A stretch of 64,000 nt of DNA from positions 20,195 to 84,194 of the forward strand of contig JBBHKE010001088.1 in the NCBI GenBank assembly GCA_037447655.1. Reading direction: 5' to 3'. Source of the stretch: Zygnema cylindricum. Taxonomy: Eukaryota; Streptophyta; Zygnematophyceae; Zygnematales; Zygnemataceae. How positions within the stretch are numbered: position 1 is the first letter of the stretch; each line of letters starts with the position of its first letter. Under the pieces are notes generated by a model. The model saw only the letters and a program-made list of their open reading frames with translations, was not told the DNA's origin and searched no databases. The position numbers and the translations under genes are program-made. Shown one piece after another: positions 1 through 11,827 of this stretch.

Positions 1-509
1 AGGTAACAACCTACCAAAATTTTATAAGTCTTGATTCCCTCTAATAACTTCTATCTACTGAAGTATGGATGAATCAGATTAGTGTCTCGTACCAAAAAGT
101 ACTTCTGCCAATGTACCTTTTGTACGGCCTATGTACGACAAAACTATTAAGCGGACGCGTGTCTGCTTTTCACTCGTCAGCACGTTCCTCGAAATTTTTA
201 TGACTGAATGTCATCCCTCCACTTGGCTCCAGGTCATGCCACGTCAAAAAACGCCAATGTGACCTCTTCGCGATCTTGGCAAAGACGTAAGCTGTTGGAT
301 AAGAACCGGGATTAAACATCATTTGTCGAAACAAATGACAGATTCATTTGTTTCGTGCGGGATCCACTCCGCACTGAATCTATCCTGATTTATGATGCTA
401 CATTTACATTTTCGTTAATCGGTTTAGGGGATGTAACATACTTTAAATATCAATCACAATCTATATACTCTAACGAACATCTACAACAAACTGGTTAGAA
501 CTCACGGCT
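1..509 (-). repeat. Partial 3' LTR of E1
   Basis: This matches the middle of the E-type LTR at 5070-5585: the same run from the ctaccaaaa stretch through the gctacgcc motif. It stops abruptly near 505-512, where the typical E internal sequence (tattttctagtctaatt) begins. The LTR part that should lie between, including the tRNA-like B box and the terminal TGTTGAA, is missing, so an internal deletion has joined LTR to coding end. Confidence 0.8.
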
Positions 510-523
510 ACGCCCTTTATTTT

Positions 524-3500
524 CTAGTCTAATTTTAATTTTTCTTTCAACCAACATTTTTCCCAACAATATTTTAATTTAGGAGAGGGCACTTGTTTGG
601 TCATCATGTTAGCTACCATTTCTTCATCAGGTCTATACACAAGATTTAAAATTTTATTTTCAACTTTTTCTCTCACGAAGCTTAATCTTTTGTTCCTATG
701 TTTTGCTTCGTAATGGTGTTTTGGATTGGCTGCAATTGCAATTACAACTTGATTATCACAAAAGACTTCATGCATTCCCTCGTTCATATATCCCAGTTCT
801 TGCAACAATGACTTCACCCACATTAGTTATTCTACAACTGAAAAAGACGCCATATACTCAGCCTCCATAGTAGACAGAGCGACCACCTTTAGTTGCTTAT
901 TGCTCCAACAGCAAGCACCTTCCCCCACATACAAAATATATCCAGAAGTGTATCCTCTCATATATGCATCCCCATAACTGGCTACACTCCAAGTGGTGAT
1001 ATCAGTGTGCTCCCCTCCCAAATGCAACCATAATTCTCTGGTTCCAGCCAGATATCTCATGACTCTCTTGGCTGCCTCCCAATCTCTCTTTCTAGGATCG
1101 TTAAGACTCCTATTGAGGACTCCTACTGTTGCCGCTATGTCTGGCCTTGTACAGTTCATAAAGTAGATTAAACTTCCTACGTCATATCTGTAACGAATAG
1201 ACTTCATAAACTCTCTCTCCTCTGAACTCATCTAATTATCTAAGATTTTCACTCCTCCCCCTACACTCCCATCACTTACTTTTTTCAAGTCCATGGGAGT
1301 GGTACAACTGTTAGCTTTCTCCATTTGAAATTTCTCAAGCATATTTCCTATTGCTTCTTTTTGAGTGAGTCTTATGATCCTGTTCCCCCTATCTCTTTCC
1401 ATTTGAATTCCCAAAATATATCTTGCCTCCCCTAAATATTTCATGTCAAATATGCTTCTAAGATCTTTCTTCAACTTATTGATTATTTCCAAAGACTTAC
1501 TTAACACCAGCAGATCATCCAAATAAATTGAAATAAAGATCACAACATCCGCAATTTTAAACATATAGATAGAATGGTCAAAACTGATCTTGATATATCT
1601 TAGACCAGTAAGAAACTCTTCTAGTTTCTTATTCCATTGTCGAGGAGCCTGCTTAAGTTCATATAAGGACTTTATGAGCCTGCAGACTTTGCTCTCTTCC
1701 CCTTCCTCCACCAACCCCTTGGGTTGCCTCATGAAAATTTCTTCCTCTAACTCACCATTAAGAAAAGCAGTCTTATTGTCCATCTGGTGTATTTCCATGT
1801 CTTCCGCTGCTGCCAGACTGAGGAGAATCCTTAGTGATGGGAACCGAACAAGTGGAGCAAAGGTCTCCTCATAGTAAATCCCCTCCTTTTGGGTGAACCC
1901 CTTTGCTACCAATCGAGCCTTAAATCTCTCAATGGTATTATCTGGGTTCAGTTTTAGTCTATATACCCATTTACACCCAATAGGTTTTCTGTCTGGAGAA
2001 CAATCCGCTAGCTCCCAAGTATTTGCTTCCATGATGGAGGCCATCTTATCATTTATGGCTCTAATCCATCTTTCTTTCTCTGGACTATTCACTCCCTCCG
2101 AGTAAGACTGAGGCTCATCTTGGTGAGATAGCTTAGTTACCTTATGAGCGACATGTTTTTCTAGTATCCTTTTGCTACTACTTCTCCCTCCCTCAAACTC
2201 CAAAGCTGGAATGGATGGAAGTCTTGGATTTCTTCTCACTAACTCATCGGCTCCCCTGTCCACGGAAACCGGTTCTGGTCCCACTTCTTCTTTCTCCTCG
2301 AGGTCCATATGAGTATGTGAGGTTTCTGATGAGTCTGCTATATCTCGGATCTCCCCTGAATCTGCAATCACAGTTTCACTCATTTCCCTTTCGGGAACTA
2401 CCGAGTTCTCCTCACTTTCGGACTCAATCTGATTTTTATCTTCTTTGTATATTTGAAGGGATCAAATGACTTTCCTTCATCCATGACAACTAAGTGATTG
2501 ACTAGAATCTTATCCTTCTTTGCAAAGTCATAGACTATATACCCCTTAAAATCCTCATCATATCCCACAAAGTATCCAAGTTTTCCCTTAGCATCTAGTT
2601 TCCAGTTTTTCCAATCCGTGTCAAGACTCTAAATTTGGCTACCGAACACTTTAAGGTGTGAGATATCTGGTTTCCTTCCAACCCATCTCCCATAAGGTGT
2701 CACTCCCTATACAGTTGAGTTAATGACTCTATTCTTAATGTAGTTGGCATTGTTCATTGCTTCTGCCCAAAATCTCTTTCCTTTTTTCTTGACGGCCAAC
2801 ATACTGCATGCTTTATCTCCTAGTGTTCAATTCAACCTCTCACCTACCCCATTTTGTTCCAGGTTATATGGTACAGTTTTCTGGTGCTGCACTCCCTCAT
2901 CTCTCAGATATTCCTCAAACATGTTAGAGGTATATTCCCCCCCTTTATCACTTCTTATTCTCTTTATGTGGGTTTCATGTAACTTCTCACTCGAGGCTTT
3001 ATATTCTTTAAAGTACGTTGACGTTTCAAAATTTGTTTTTAAAAAACAGAGTTTAGAGTATCTAGACCAGTCGTCGGTTAGTGTCAACATAAACCTCTTT
3101 CCTCCATTCGAAGGTACTTTTGCAGGTCCCCAAATATCTGTGTGGACGAAATCTAGTACTTTTTTACCTCTATATGCGGCGGCTTTAAGAAAGGGAAGTA
3201 TGTGAGCCTTACCTTGAGCATAGCCACTATAATCATCTATCATTTCATTATCCCCAAATTGAATGCCTTCTACTACCCCAAGCTTTTTCATTTCCCTAAA
3301 CCTATCAAAAATGCACATGCCCCAACCGCTTATGCCAAATAATCAACTTAAGAACACCAACATAATAAGCATTCTTCTTTTCATTACTCAAGTTAAACCT
3401 AAACATTCCTTGGCTACCCTTATCTGTCGTGAAGTAAACTTTATCCCCGTACTTAGCTGTAAAGACTCCCTTTCTAGAAAAGGTATCAAACTCTTTGTCA

Positions 3501-3690
3501 CCTAACATAGACGTAGAGACAAGATTTTTACTCAGCTGAGGAATGTAGAGTACTTCTGAGAATAGAAGTATAGAAGTCTTACCCTCCACTAAGACTTTCA
3601 AATCTACCGACCCCACTAGATATGTGAAAACCACTCTCCCATCCCCATAGTCTATTTCTATAGTAGGGGTTTTTCTTAGCTTAGTGAAGA
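524..3690 (-). pseudogene. Copia pol of E1 (protease end, integrase, RT, RNase H), broken
   Basis: From the C-terminal side of protease at about 3690, the minus strand encodes the GAG-pre-integrase HKRLGHVHF motif (about 3305), an integrase core with the TDDWSRYSK and RSDKGGEY motifs (about 2830-3140), the linker, RT (about 1232-2080; YLDD at the catalytic site) and RNase H (about 524-1230; ADxMTKxxPSPKL ending). RT is the longest uninterrupted part (383 codons at 1232-2383). Stops or shifts lie at about 826, 1231, 2390-2830 and 3310-3690. YLDD instead of the usual copia YVDD is a tolerated substitution. Confidence 0.88.
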
Positions 3691-4855
3691 GTTATTTATC
3701 ACGACACATATGCATGGATGCACCTGAGAGGATGATCCATCCTTCCTGTGGAGCTTCCTGAATTGCTCCAAGGGCACACTTCTGTCTCTGAGGGATCTCT
3801 TTCACCTCCAGACTCTCGTCAAGGAGAAGCTCCCTATCCTCCTCAAAAGACTCATCCTCAGTTTCTTCTGTCACTTTTGTGACCAAAAGTGCCTCTTTCT
3901 TCCCTCCGAAAGAACCACCTCCAAGGTTCTCTTGGAGCCTGAGCTCCGACAGCTTGACACAATCTGCGATATAGTGTCCCGGCTTTTTGCAACAATGACA
4001 AAAGCCCTTTGGGGGCCTTGGTACTCCTGAGTAATCTCTTTTCCCTTTGTACAGTTTATTCGGGTCTTTCCCCCATCGGTCCCCTCCTATTGCTAGAGCT
4101 TGAACACTCTCCCCTCCGATCCTAATCTCTATGGTATTTTCCTGCTCAAGTATCATACGGACCACTGTATTCCACTTCCATGAACTATAAGTCATTCCCT
4201 GTACTCCGTACATTATATTCTCGTATTCGTCTGGTAACTTCATGATGAGAGTGTTAACTTTCATTTTCATTCTACCTGTCCATCCGACACTTTCCATCTT
4301 GATATACAATCAAGAAAAATCATTACAATAATCTAACACCTTTCCTCCTTTGTAAGTGTAACTCACTAGCTTTTGCTCAGCCAACTGGAGCTACTCAATA
4401 GTTTCTTCTCTATAGATCTCCACCAAACTCACCCACAACTCCTCGGCCTTGTAAATGTGAAGATGAGGAGTGTCCAAAGCTTGTGTGAGGTACCTCATAA
4501 TGAAGTTCTTGCCAGCCATATTTACACCCTCCCACATTTGAGTATCGTTCTCCATGGTCTTCACGGCCGCCTATTCCGGTGCCATTGCAATAGGGTGAGG
4601 GGTGTCTCCTTCCCTTTCCCCTTTTCGGACACACTGCTGTCCCCATCATCTGCCGCCTCCGCGGAAGCAATCGTGGTTGCAGAAAACCTTACTCCACCAA
4701 ATCCAGACGGAATTTCACTTGTCCACGGACGATACCCTAGTATCGTTTTTCACACTAGCTCCCATGATCATGGCTTCCTAGTAGATGAACCTAGATCCAT
4801 TGAAGGTGGGCACCCCAGAGGGTGGGCCCATAACCTGCAATTTTGTGTCCTCCAT
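3691..4855 (-). pseudogene. Copia Gag and protease start of E1, broken
   Basis: The ATG at 4855 lies inside the 5' LTR and opens a frame running through the primer site as VMGPPS. The capsid-like region (KAEELWVSLVEIY, YKGGKVLDYC) spans about 4300-4560, and a CCHC zinc knuckle (CHCCKKPGHYIADC) is at about 3965-4010. The protease motif at about 3715-3755 reads ILSGAS where relatives have IDSGAS, so the catalytic Asp is lost. A stop follows the GSRFIY motif and a frameshift lies near 4600-4700. Confidence 0.85.
4821..4835 (-). other. Primer-binding site of E1, half-tRNA-iMet type
   Basis: The minus strand reads GGTTATGGGCCCACC directly after the LTR. This is the reverse complement of the anticodon-arm segment GGTGGGCCCATAACC of plant initiator tRNA-Met, not of its 3' CCA end. 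Drosophila copia is the known precedent for priming by such an internal tRNA half. Confidence 0.75.
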
Positions 4856-5835
4856 TGGACCACATAATATAGGAAGCCTCTAGATAGTATTAAACTAACC
4901 CACTTTAAGCCACAACCACTGCAGTCCAAAAAGGCAAACTAACAGCTTGAATGCACCCCTATGCAGCGTGGACTCCCTTGAGTCCGTAGCAAAAAGAATC
5001 ACTGAAAATGGCTAACAAGCTGATTAGTTATCAGGCAATAAAAAATGCCAATTTGTACAAACTTGCAAAGGGAGAGGTGACTACCTACCAAAAAATTTTA
5101 AGTCCTGATTCCCTCTAATAACTTCTATCTATTGAAATACGGACCAATCAGATTACTGTACCGTACCAAAAAGTACTACTACCGGTGTACCTTTTGTACG
5201 GCCTATATACGACAAGGCTATTAAGTGGACTCGTGTCTGCTTTTCACTCGTCCGTACATTCCTCAAAATTCTCATGACCAAATGTCATCCCTCCACGTGG
5301 CTCCAGGTCATGCCACGTCACAAAATGCCAAAGTGACCTTTCCGAGATCTCGGCGAAGACGTAAGCCGTTGGATAAGAACCGGCATTAAATATCGTCTGT
5401 CGAAACAAATGTCAGATTCATTTGTTTCGTGCGGGATCTAGTCCGCACTGAATTTAACCTGATCTATGATGTTACATTTACATTTCCGTTAATTGGTTTA
5501 GGGGACGTAACATACTTTAAATATCAATCACACCCTATATACTCTAGCGAACATCTACGACAGATTGGTGAGAGCGGACGGCTACGCCACGCTCTACCGG
5601 TCGGGGGTTCGAGTCTTGCTAGACTCAACCATTTTGTAGAGAGTGACTTAAGGTCACTCTCTAACCCTGTCTATGGAGCTGAGACAGCCATGGCTCCATC
5701 ACTCTCTCTCTTCCTTCAATGACTACAACAAGTATGTGGGTAAGAGAGAAGAGATGAAGACAAGCTGGATGCATGTTTCTTTTTCCGCTAATATATAAAG
5801 ACCTAGAAAATAACAAAAAGCTATATATTTAAACA
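4836..5835 (-). repeat. 5' LTR of E1
   Basis: About 1000 bp; on the element strand it starts TGTTTAAAT and ends TTGCA just before the primer site. It contains the motif tagaaaataac near its 5' end, the ccatggct motif, a tRNA-like segment (5560-5630) and the gaaacaaatg palindrome (about 5400-5435). The Gag ATG is near its 3' end. Confidence 0.85.
5560..5630 (+). other. tRNA-like segment in E1 5' LTR (antisense to element)
   Basis: A D-arm-like ATTGGTGAGAGC and a B-box-like ggttcgagtct at 5606-5616 lie about 45 bases apart, the usual spacing of Pol III internal promoter boxes. No convincing 7-bp acceptor stem is seen, so this is a tRNA-derived or tRNA-mimicking element rather than a tRNA gene. 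Confidence 0.55.
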
Positions 5836-7116
5836 TAAGACTCTCTCAACGTTATTAGTATAGAAAGTAATTTCCCCCATCTGGTGTGATGCTTTAAGAA
5901 CCAAGTCCGATAATGAGGAATTGAATCGACAAGTGGTGTTACTGACAATCTCCGATTAAGGACTCCAGGTTTTATCTCTATTCTCTTGAATCAGTTCCGA
6001 TTTGGAAGTTGTCTTAAAAACCGGATATTGGGTGGAGTCATATGCAGCCGTGGAGATATCACCTGAAGCACTTGCTGTCAGCGAACACCACCTCCAACAA
6101 CTTCACAACCTATATTCGCAATAGCTTCCAGTGTCTTTCATTTCCAAAGCTCACCGAAGTCTTCCCCAGAATGTAGAAAACATCACAACCCCACATCTGG
6201 CCAGTTGGGGATTTGTAGATTTGGTGTTCGCAGGATGGCCTTGTCAAAGATACTCCCTAGCAGGACAAGGAAAAGGGCATCAAGACCGCAGGAGTCGGAG
6301 ATTTTATCAGATGATCACATTAATCTCGTGGATTCAACTGCTCTATGACACCCCGATGGGGTACGTTTTGGAGAATGTCCACCCGGGAGATGATCGACAA
6401 AAACAAGTTGCAGACAGCTAGAATTAGGTAATCCATATTTTAGGAGCTCCCTTGGTTTTCGATGTCGCTCAAATGGGATCACAAACGCATAGAGTAAGGG
6501 CATATTAGACCAATATGATCCCGCTTCAAGTCTTCCGACAATTTTTGGAAAAGCAGATCCCCAACTAGCAGAATTCTGTGTAGCAAATCCTTGGGGAAGG
6601 AAGAATGGCAACCCCCGTGAAAACACTCGACCGCTCCCCCTTCTTTTGGTGCAACAGACCAGGATTCCCACGGAGAGCACTCCCCACATTGGTTTCTTTC
6701 CCTCACAGTCACGCATATCGAAAAGGAGCAACACAAATGACCTTGGACAGCAAGGCGGGAATCTGAACCACACCTTCAATCTCAGAACGCAAACAGGCAA
6801 TCGGATTCTATAAAAACACCATGGCAACACCACGTATTTCAGACCTCTTGAGGTTCATCCTTATAGGGAAAAGTATGTATTTCAATTCAATCACATGGGT
6901 GCTCAAGCATGCACTCTTCTTTTCCAGTCTCAAGTCATTGGAATCAAGGGCTATTTACCTTCAAGCTCCTCAATTGTTAATGCTACAAGCAACTTTCCAG
7001 CTTGATGGGGAGAGAAAAATGAAAAAAAACATCACATTTCACAACCGCTGGTTTCTCCAGTGGGGGGGGCGGCGGCTCAGATTGCGACAGCTTAGCGGAA
7101 GTAGTCAGCTATAGTG
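5836..7116 (+). pseudogene. C5-cytosine DNA methyltransferase domain of T3, broken
   Basis: Recognisable C5-MTase motifs occur in order. Motif I-like QVLSLFS is at about 5966-5986, with the following Gly now a stop. Then come the motif II region VESYAAVEISPEAL (about 6030-6070), motif IV AGWPCQ with the catalytic Cys intact (about 6229-6246), motif VI LENV (about 6368-6379), motif VIII-like QTHRVRAY (about 6480-6504), and motif X-like IGKSMYFNSITWVL (about 6860-6910). Stops occur after motif I, at about 6419, 6426 and 6505, and later. From about 6935 to 7116 is a low-similarity linker toward RT. A function for a living copy, such as methylating element DNA, is inference. The PCQ and ENV residues argue that the source was an active-type enzyme. 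Confidence 0.82.
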
Positions 7117-8181
7117 TGTAGAAATTGATGGTTCTTTTTTAAGTATTTTCTAGGTCTAAATTAAAATACAGAAAGAAGCCTAGGCAGTCTATCGCTAACT
7201 TCTCTTTCCAACTCCCACACTTGTCGCAGTCACTGGGAAGTTGGAGTGGAAGCAAGAGCCATGGCAGCCTAGGCTATCCAGAGATTTACGAGAAATTGAT
7301 TAGTTTATTTACCGCAAATTTTATTTACTAAAAGGGTAGATGTTGGAACTAAGATTTGATTTTGGAACCTGCGGAATGTTAGATAGCCGCTAGCCGGTAG
7401 TTCTAACCGTTAAGTCTAAGACTAATGATATATGATATAGGGTTTGATATTTATCTAAATATTATTACGTAGAATAATTCATTTACCTGCAACTGTTTAA
7501 AAGATACATAGATCCAGTTATGTAAAAGCACGGATTAAGGTGCGGACAAGGAACAAGTACCGCGCATTTGTTTTGATAGCAAAAGGAATACCGCGCAGGT
7601 AGACATCACGGCTACGATTAAATCAGCATTTAATTGGATAATCAGAATGAATGCCGAGATCCCGGAAGAGGATTTTGGCGGTTTTTGGTCATCGCCACAT
7701 CGGATGACACGTGGCAAAAAGACATTGGATCGCGGCATCTCCGAGGATTAAGGGAGCAAATCCGAATATACCACGTGTCGACATTTAGGCCATGTCGTAC
7801 TGTATTCGTACAGAAAGTACACCAACAGTTCTACTTTTGTGTACGGAAGAGGAATATGATTTGTTTCGTACATCAGTAGATAGAGTTTGTGAGAGAGATA
7901 GGACTTAGAAAAATTGGTAGATAGGACCCTCTCTCCTAGAAAGCTTCTGTTAAAAAGGTAAACTTTGACCCTCCACAACTTAGTGCTCAAGGGAGCAAAT
8001 TCAGAGATTCTTTATGCTATCGACTCAGGGGAGTCTTGCCTTCACAGGGGTGAAGGTGGTCAAAGTTTTTGTTTGCAAAGGTGGCATTTATTATTGCTGA
8101 AACACAAAGGGGTCAGGGTTATCCTAGAGGCTTTGTTGGAAGCTGTCCACTCTAAGGACTTATGGAGATCTCAGGGTTTCA
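7117..8181 (+). repeat. 5' LTR of B1
   Basis: 1065 bp, starting TGTAGAAATTGATGG and ending GGGTTTCA. The motif tattttctaggtct follows the start, as in the E, A and G LTRs. It contains a gaaacaa palindrome region (about 7553-7597), a ccacgtgtcgac box at 7771-7782, and near the 3' end the Gag start codon (8162). Confidence 0.9.
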
Positions 8182-8439
8182 AGTTATTGGCCCACCCTCT
8201 AGGGTAACCATTTTTAATAGAACTGGCTTCATATATTGGGAAAATATGATGATAGGAGCTCTATGCGAGAAAAGGTTTTGGGTGATAGTGAGTGGACGAG
8301 TGGGGCGTCGATCAAGTCATATAATCCCTCGAGGGTTTCTAAGGAAGCAAATTCACAAAGAAAGCAAATCCATCTTCAACAAAGGAGACAAAGGAAGGAG
8401 AGGCAGTGGACAAAGCAACGGAGAAGAAGACGACCTCAC

Positions 8440-9489
8440 TGCATTTCTGAGACCTCCATAAGTCCTCAGAGTGGACAGCTTCCAAGAAGCCTCTAGGATA
8501 ATCCTGACCCCTTTGTGTTTCAGCAAAAATAACTGCCACCCTGGCAAACAAAAACCCTGACCACCTGCTCCCTTGTGAAGGCAAGACTCTCCTGAGTCAA
8601 TAGCAAAAAGAAACTCTGAATTTGCTCCCCTGAGCAGTAAGTTATGGAGGGTCAAAGTTGACCTTTTGTACAGAAGCTCTCTGGGAGAGGGGGACCTATC
8701 TTCTAATTTTTCTAAGTCCTATCTCTCTCACAGACTCTATCTATTGATGTACGGAACCAATCAGAATTGAGTTTCGTACGCAAAAGTACAGTTGCCGGTG
8801 TACTTTATGTACGGACATTGTACGACATGGCCAAAATGTCGACACATGTCAAATCCGGATTCGGTGCCATAATCTCCGGAGATTCCACAATCCAACGGAA
8901 TTTCGCCACGCGTCATCCGATGTGGCGATGGCCATAAACCGCCAAAATCTTCCTCCGCGATCTCGGAGCTAATCCCGGACGTCCGATTAAATTCGGATTT
9001 AATCGTATCCGTAATAAATACACGCGCGGTATTTGTTTCACTTACGAAACAAATGCGCGGTATTGATTTTCGTCCGTACCGTAATTCGTACATTATATAT
9101 TACTGGATCTATGTATCGCGTAATCCATTTCAGTTAAATGATTTATCGCAAGTATAATCATTTAAATAAATATCAAACTACATGTTAAGTAATACTACGG
9201 CTAGACTTAACGGCTAAGGCTACCGGCTGTTTTCTGTCTGCCGGCCGGTAGGTACAAGGATCAAATCCTGCCGTCGGCACATACCTTTTAAATAAATAAA
9301 TAAACCCTAATATAAAATTCGCGTAAACCTCAGGATAGCCAAGGTAGCCATGGCTCTAGCTTCCTCTTGAATTTCTCAGTGACTGCGACAAGTTTGAGAG
9401 TTGGAGAGAGAAGTTAGAGATAGACTGCCTCGGCTTCTATATTTCTTTTCAGACCTAGAAAATACTAATAAAAACCATTAGTTTCTACA
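8440..9489 (-). mobile_element. Solo B-type LTR in B1 gag, inverted
   Basis: 1050 bp bounded by plus-strand TGCATTTC...TTTCTACA and flanked by perfect 5-bp duplications ctcac (8435-8439 and 9490-9494). Only one LTR remains, so the original insertion collapsed by LTR-LTR recombination. The interrupted gag frame reads through when this segment is removed. Confidence 0.92.
9200..9280 (+). other. tRNA-like segment in inverted solo B LTR
   Basis: An A-box-like cttaacggctaaggc (9206-9220) precedes ggatcaaatcc (9258-9268), a one-base variant of the Pol III B-box consensus. A cagga/tcctg-like pairing around the B box resembles a T-arm. It lies antisense to the LTR's own coding direction, as in the other families. 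Confidence 0.5.
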
Positions 9490-10339
9490 CTCACCAATAG
9501 CAACTCGTTCAACATTCATCTCACCTATTCTGAGGAACGAGGAGATTGATACTGATACCTAGGACTTCAACAATATGGCGAAAAAACACTTCATCCTCCG
9601 CCATCTTACTCAAGGGCTTGAATGTCCTCATTTGCTGGTAGAAAGGGCATCCGATCTTTGGATGGCTCTCATAGAGATGTAATCAAGTGGTACGATTCAT
9701 CAACAACAATTGGCTGATCAAAAAGTTAAGGAGTATGTATGTAAAGGGGGGAAGATGTTTGATTTTTGCAATAAGCTTTCTTACACTTTTTATAGAGCTA
9801 GAGAGTGTTGGAAAAGATTTTAGTGAAAAATAAAAGGTGAACTGTTTATTGATGAAGTTACCCAATGAGTTCAAGAACATTGTCAACCGTGTGCAAGACT
9901 TGCTTGACTCAAGGTGGATATAGAACTCATTGGTAGGGATGATTCTCGTTCAGGAGAATACAATTGAGATCCTAGGGGAGGAAATATTGGGCAAGCCTTA
10001 GGAGCTGCTACCGATTGGGATTCCCGAAAACCGGTCCGAAACTATGGGGGGAGGGAGAAGAAAAATTAGACCAACGAGTTAGGACCAAGGGCTCCCAAAG
10101 GTTTATGTCATTTTTGTAAGAAACTGGGGCACTATATGGCAGAGTGCACTAAGCTAACCGAGCTTTGGTTAAAGGAGAGGCACACTGGTGGAACCCCGAG
10201 AGGAAAGAAACTGGCCCTTGTGACACAGGTACATGAGGCGGAATCCGAGGACGAGGACAATGAGCTCCTATTCGATGAGGAGTTGGAGGCGAATAACAAG
10301 GTCGAAATTCCACCATGGTAGAAATGTGCTTACGATGGA

Positions 10340-11827
10340 TTGAAAGGTGAAGGAGGCAGGATTGTAGATTCAGGTGCCTCCATGCACATGTGTAAGGATA
10401 AACACCTGTTCACTAAGATTAGAAAGATTCCCACTATAGAGATAGAGTACGTGGATGGGAGGATAGTCACTACTACTCTTCTAAAATCGGTAGATCTGAG
10501 AGTGTTAGTAGAAACAAAGACATCTATAGTTACATTCTCTGATGTAATATTTATTCCGAAGCTGAACAAAAACCTCATCTCTACATCTGTATTAGATGAT
10601 AATGGTTTTTTTACTAACACTAGGGAAGGAGCCTTTACTGCTAGGTTTGAGGAAAAGGTCTATTTCATTGCTGAGAAAGGTAGCCAAGGGATGTTTAGGC
10701 TGATTTTAAGTAATGAAACAAAGAAACTTTATTATGCTGGTGTTCATGATTTATGATGTGGCATAAGAGGCTTGGGCATGTGAATCTAGATAAGTTAAGA
10801 GAGATGAAAAAGATGGGAGTGGTGGAAGGGATTCAGTTTAGTGAGAGTGATAATATAAGTGATTGTATTGGATGTGCTCAAGGTAAAGCACACATATTAC
10901 CCTTTCCCAAAACAGCCACTTACAAGGGAGAAAAAAATCTAGATTTAGTACGCATAGATATTTGGGGACCAGCTAAAGTGCCCTCACCGGGGGGGGAGAT
11001 ATTTATGATGACTGTCACTGATGATTAGTCTTGGTATTCCCGGGTGTATTTTTGGGAAAACAAGTCAAAAGCTCAAGATTGTTTTAGACAATATAAAGCA
11101 TGGAGCGAAAAACTCCATGAAACTCCAATCAAGAGAGTAAGGAGTGACAATGGTGGAGATTATACTTCTAACCAAATTGAGGATTTTTTGAGAGAAGATG
11201 TCCAACACCAAAAGGAAGTTCCAGAAAACCCTGAATAGAATGGGGTAGTTGAAAGATTAAATAGGGCACTAAGTGATAGTGCTAGAAGTATGTTGTCGGA
11301 TAAGAAGATAGGAAAAAGGTTTTGGGCAGAAGCAATGAATTGTGCTAATTACCTCAATAATAAAGTTTTTACTTCAGCTAGAATAGATCAAACACCTTTT
11401 GAGAGATGGACAGGCCGAAAACCAGACATATCTCACTTAGAGCTTTTCGGCAGTCAAGTATTCAGTCTAGATACGGATTGGTCAAATTGGAAGCTAGATC
11501 CTAAAGGAAAACGGGGATACTTATTATGATATGATGAGGATGTTAAAGGATATAGAGTTTATGATCTAAAAAAGGAAGATATAATCTTAGTAAAGCATCT
11601 AGTAGTTATGGATGAAGGAAAGTGTGTGGATCCCTTCAAATATACGAAGTCAGTAAAAATCAGATTTGAGTCAGAAAATTCCGATGACTTTGAGCTTCCT
11701 AACTATCCAGGTTTTAGAGAAGATGACATTCTTGCAGGTACAAATCAGACCGACAGGGACTCGGCTGTGGAAACTACAGTGACAACTCTACCCGAAGCGG
11801 AAGATGTGGTGGAAATTGAAATGAGTT
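10340..11827 (+). pseudogene. Protease and integrase of B1, broken
   Basis: The protease has an intact IVDSGASMHMCKDK motif at about 10360-10400. The GAG-pre-integrase motif MWHKRLGHVNLDKL starts at about 10755, and CIGCAQGKA supplies the second metal-binding pair. The integrase core carries TVTDD (about 11010) and RSDNGGDYTS (about 11140), then a WAEAMNCANY segment. Stops at about 10755, 11026, 11236 and 11527 break the frame. The acidic linker after integrase ends where element D begins, near 11828. Confidence 0.87.

Larger units (their letters stand above)
1..5835 (-). mobile_element. E1, degenerate Ty1/copia LTR retrotransposon, left end outside window
   Basis: Read on the minus strand the order is 5' LTR (4836-5835), primer site, Gag, protease, integrase, reverse transcriptase, RNase H and a partial 3' LTR (1-about 509). 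Integrase before RT defines the copia superfamily. The coding region is split into at least six open segments by stops and frameshifts, so this copy is dead. Its right end abuts the methyltransferase piece of T3, so E1 probably inserted into T3, but the left target duplication lies outside the window. Confidence 0.9.
8162..10339 (+). pseudogene. Gag of B1, split by a solo LTR
   Basis: Gag begins in the LTR (MEISGFQVIGPPSRV) and runs to 8439. It resumes at 9495 with the conserved MSPIPRN-like region, continues through VKEYVCKGGKMFDFCN, and reaches a CCHC knuckle (CHFCKKLGHYMAEC) at about 10108-10150 and an acidic tail (about 10230-10300). Several stops (about 9680, 9840, 9920, 10060, 10320) break it. 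The primer site at 8182-8196 has drifted to AGTTATTGGCCCACC. Confidence 0.85.

Noticed and set aside
6131-6421. Methyltransferase-like ORF as a host DNA methyltransferase gene
   Set aside because: It has no introns, carries stops, and is contiguous in strand and order with a gypsy RT once B1 is removed, so it is better explained as part of the retrotransposon.
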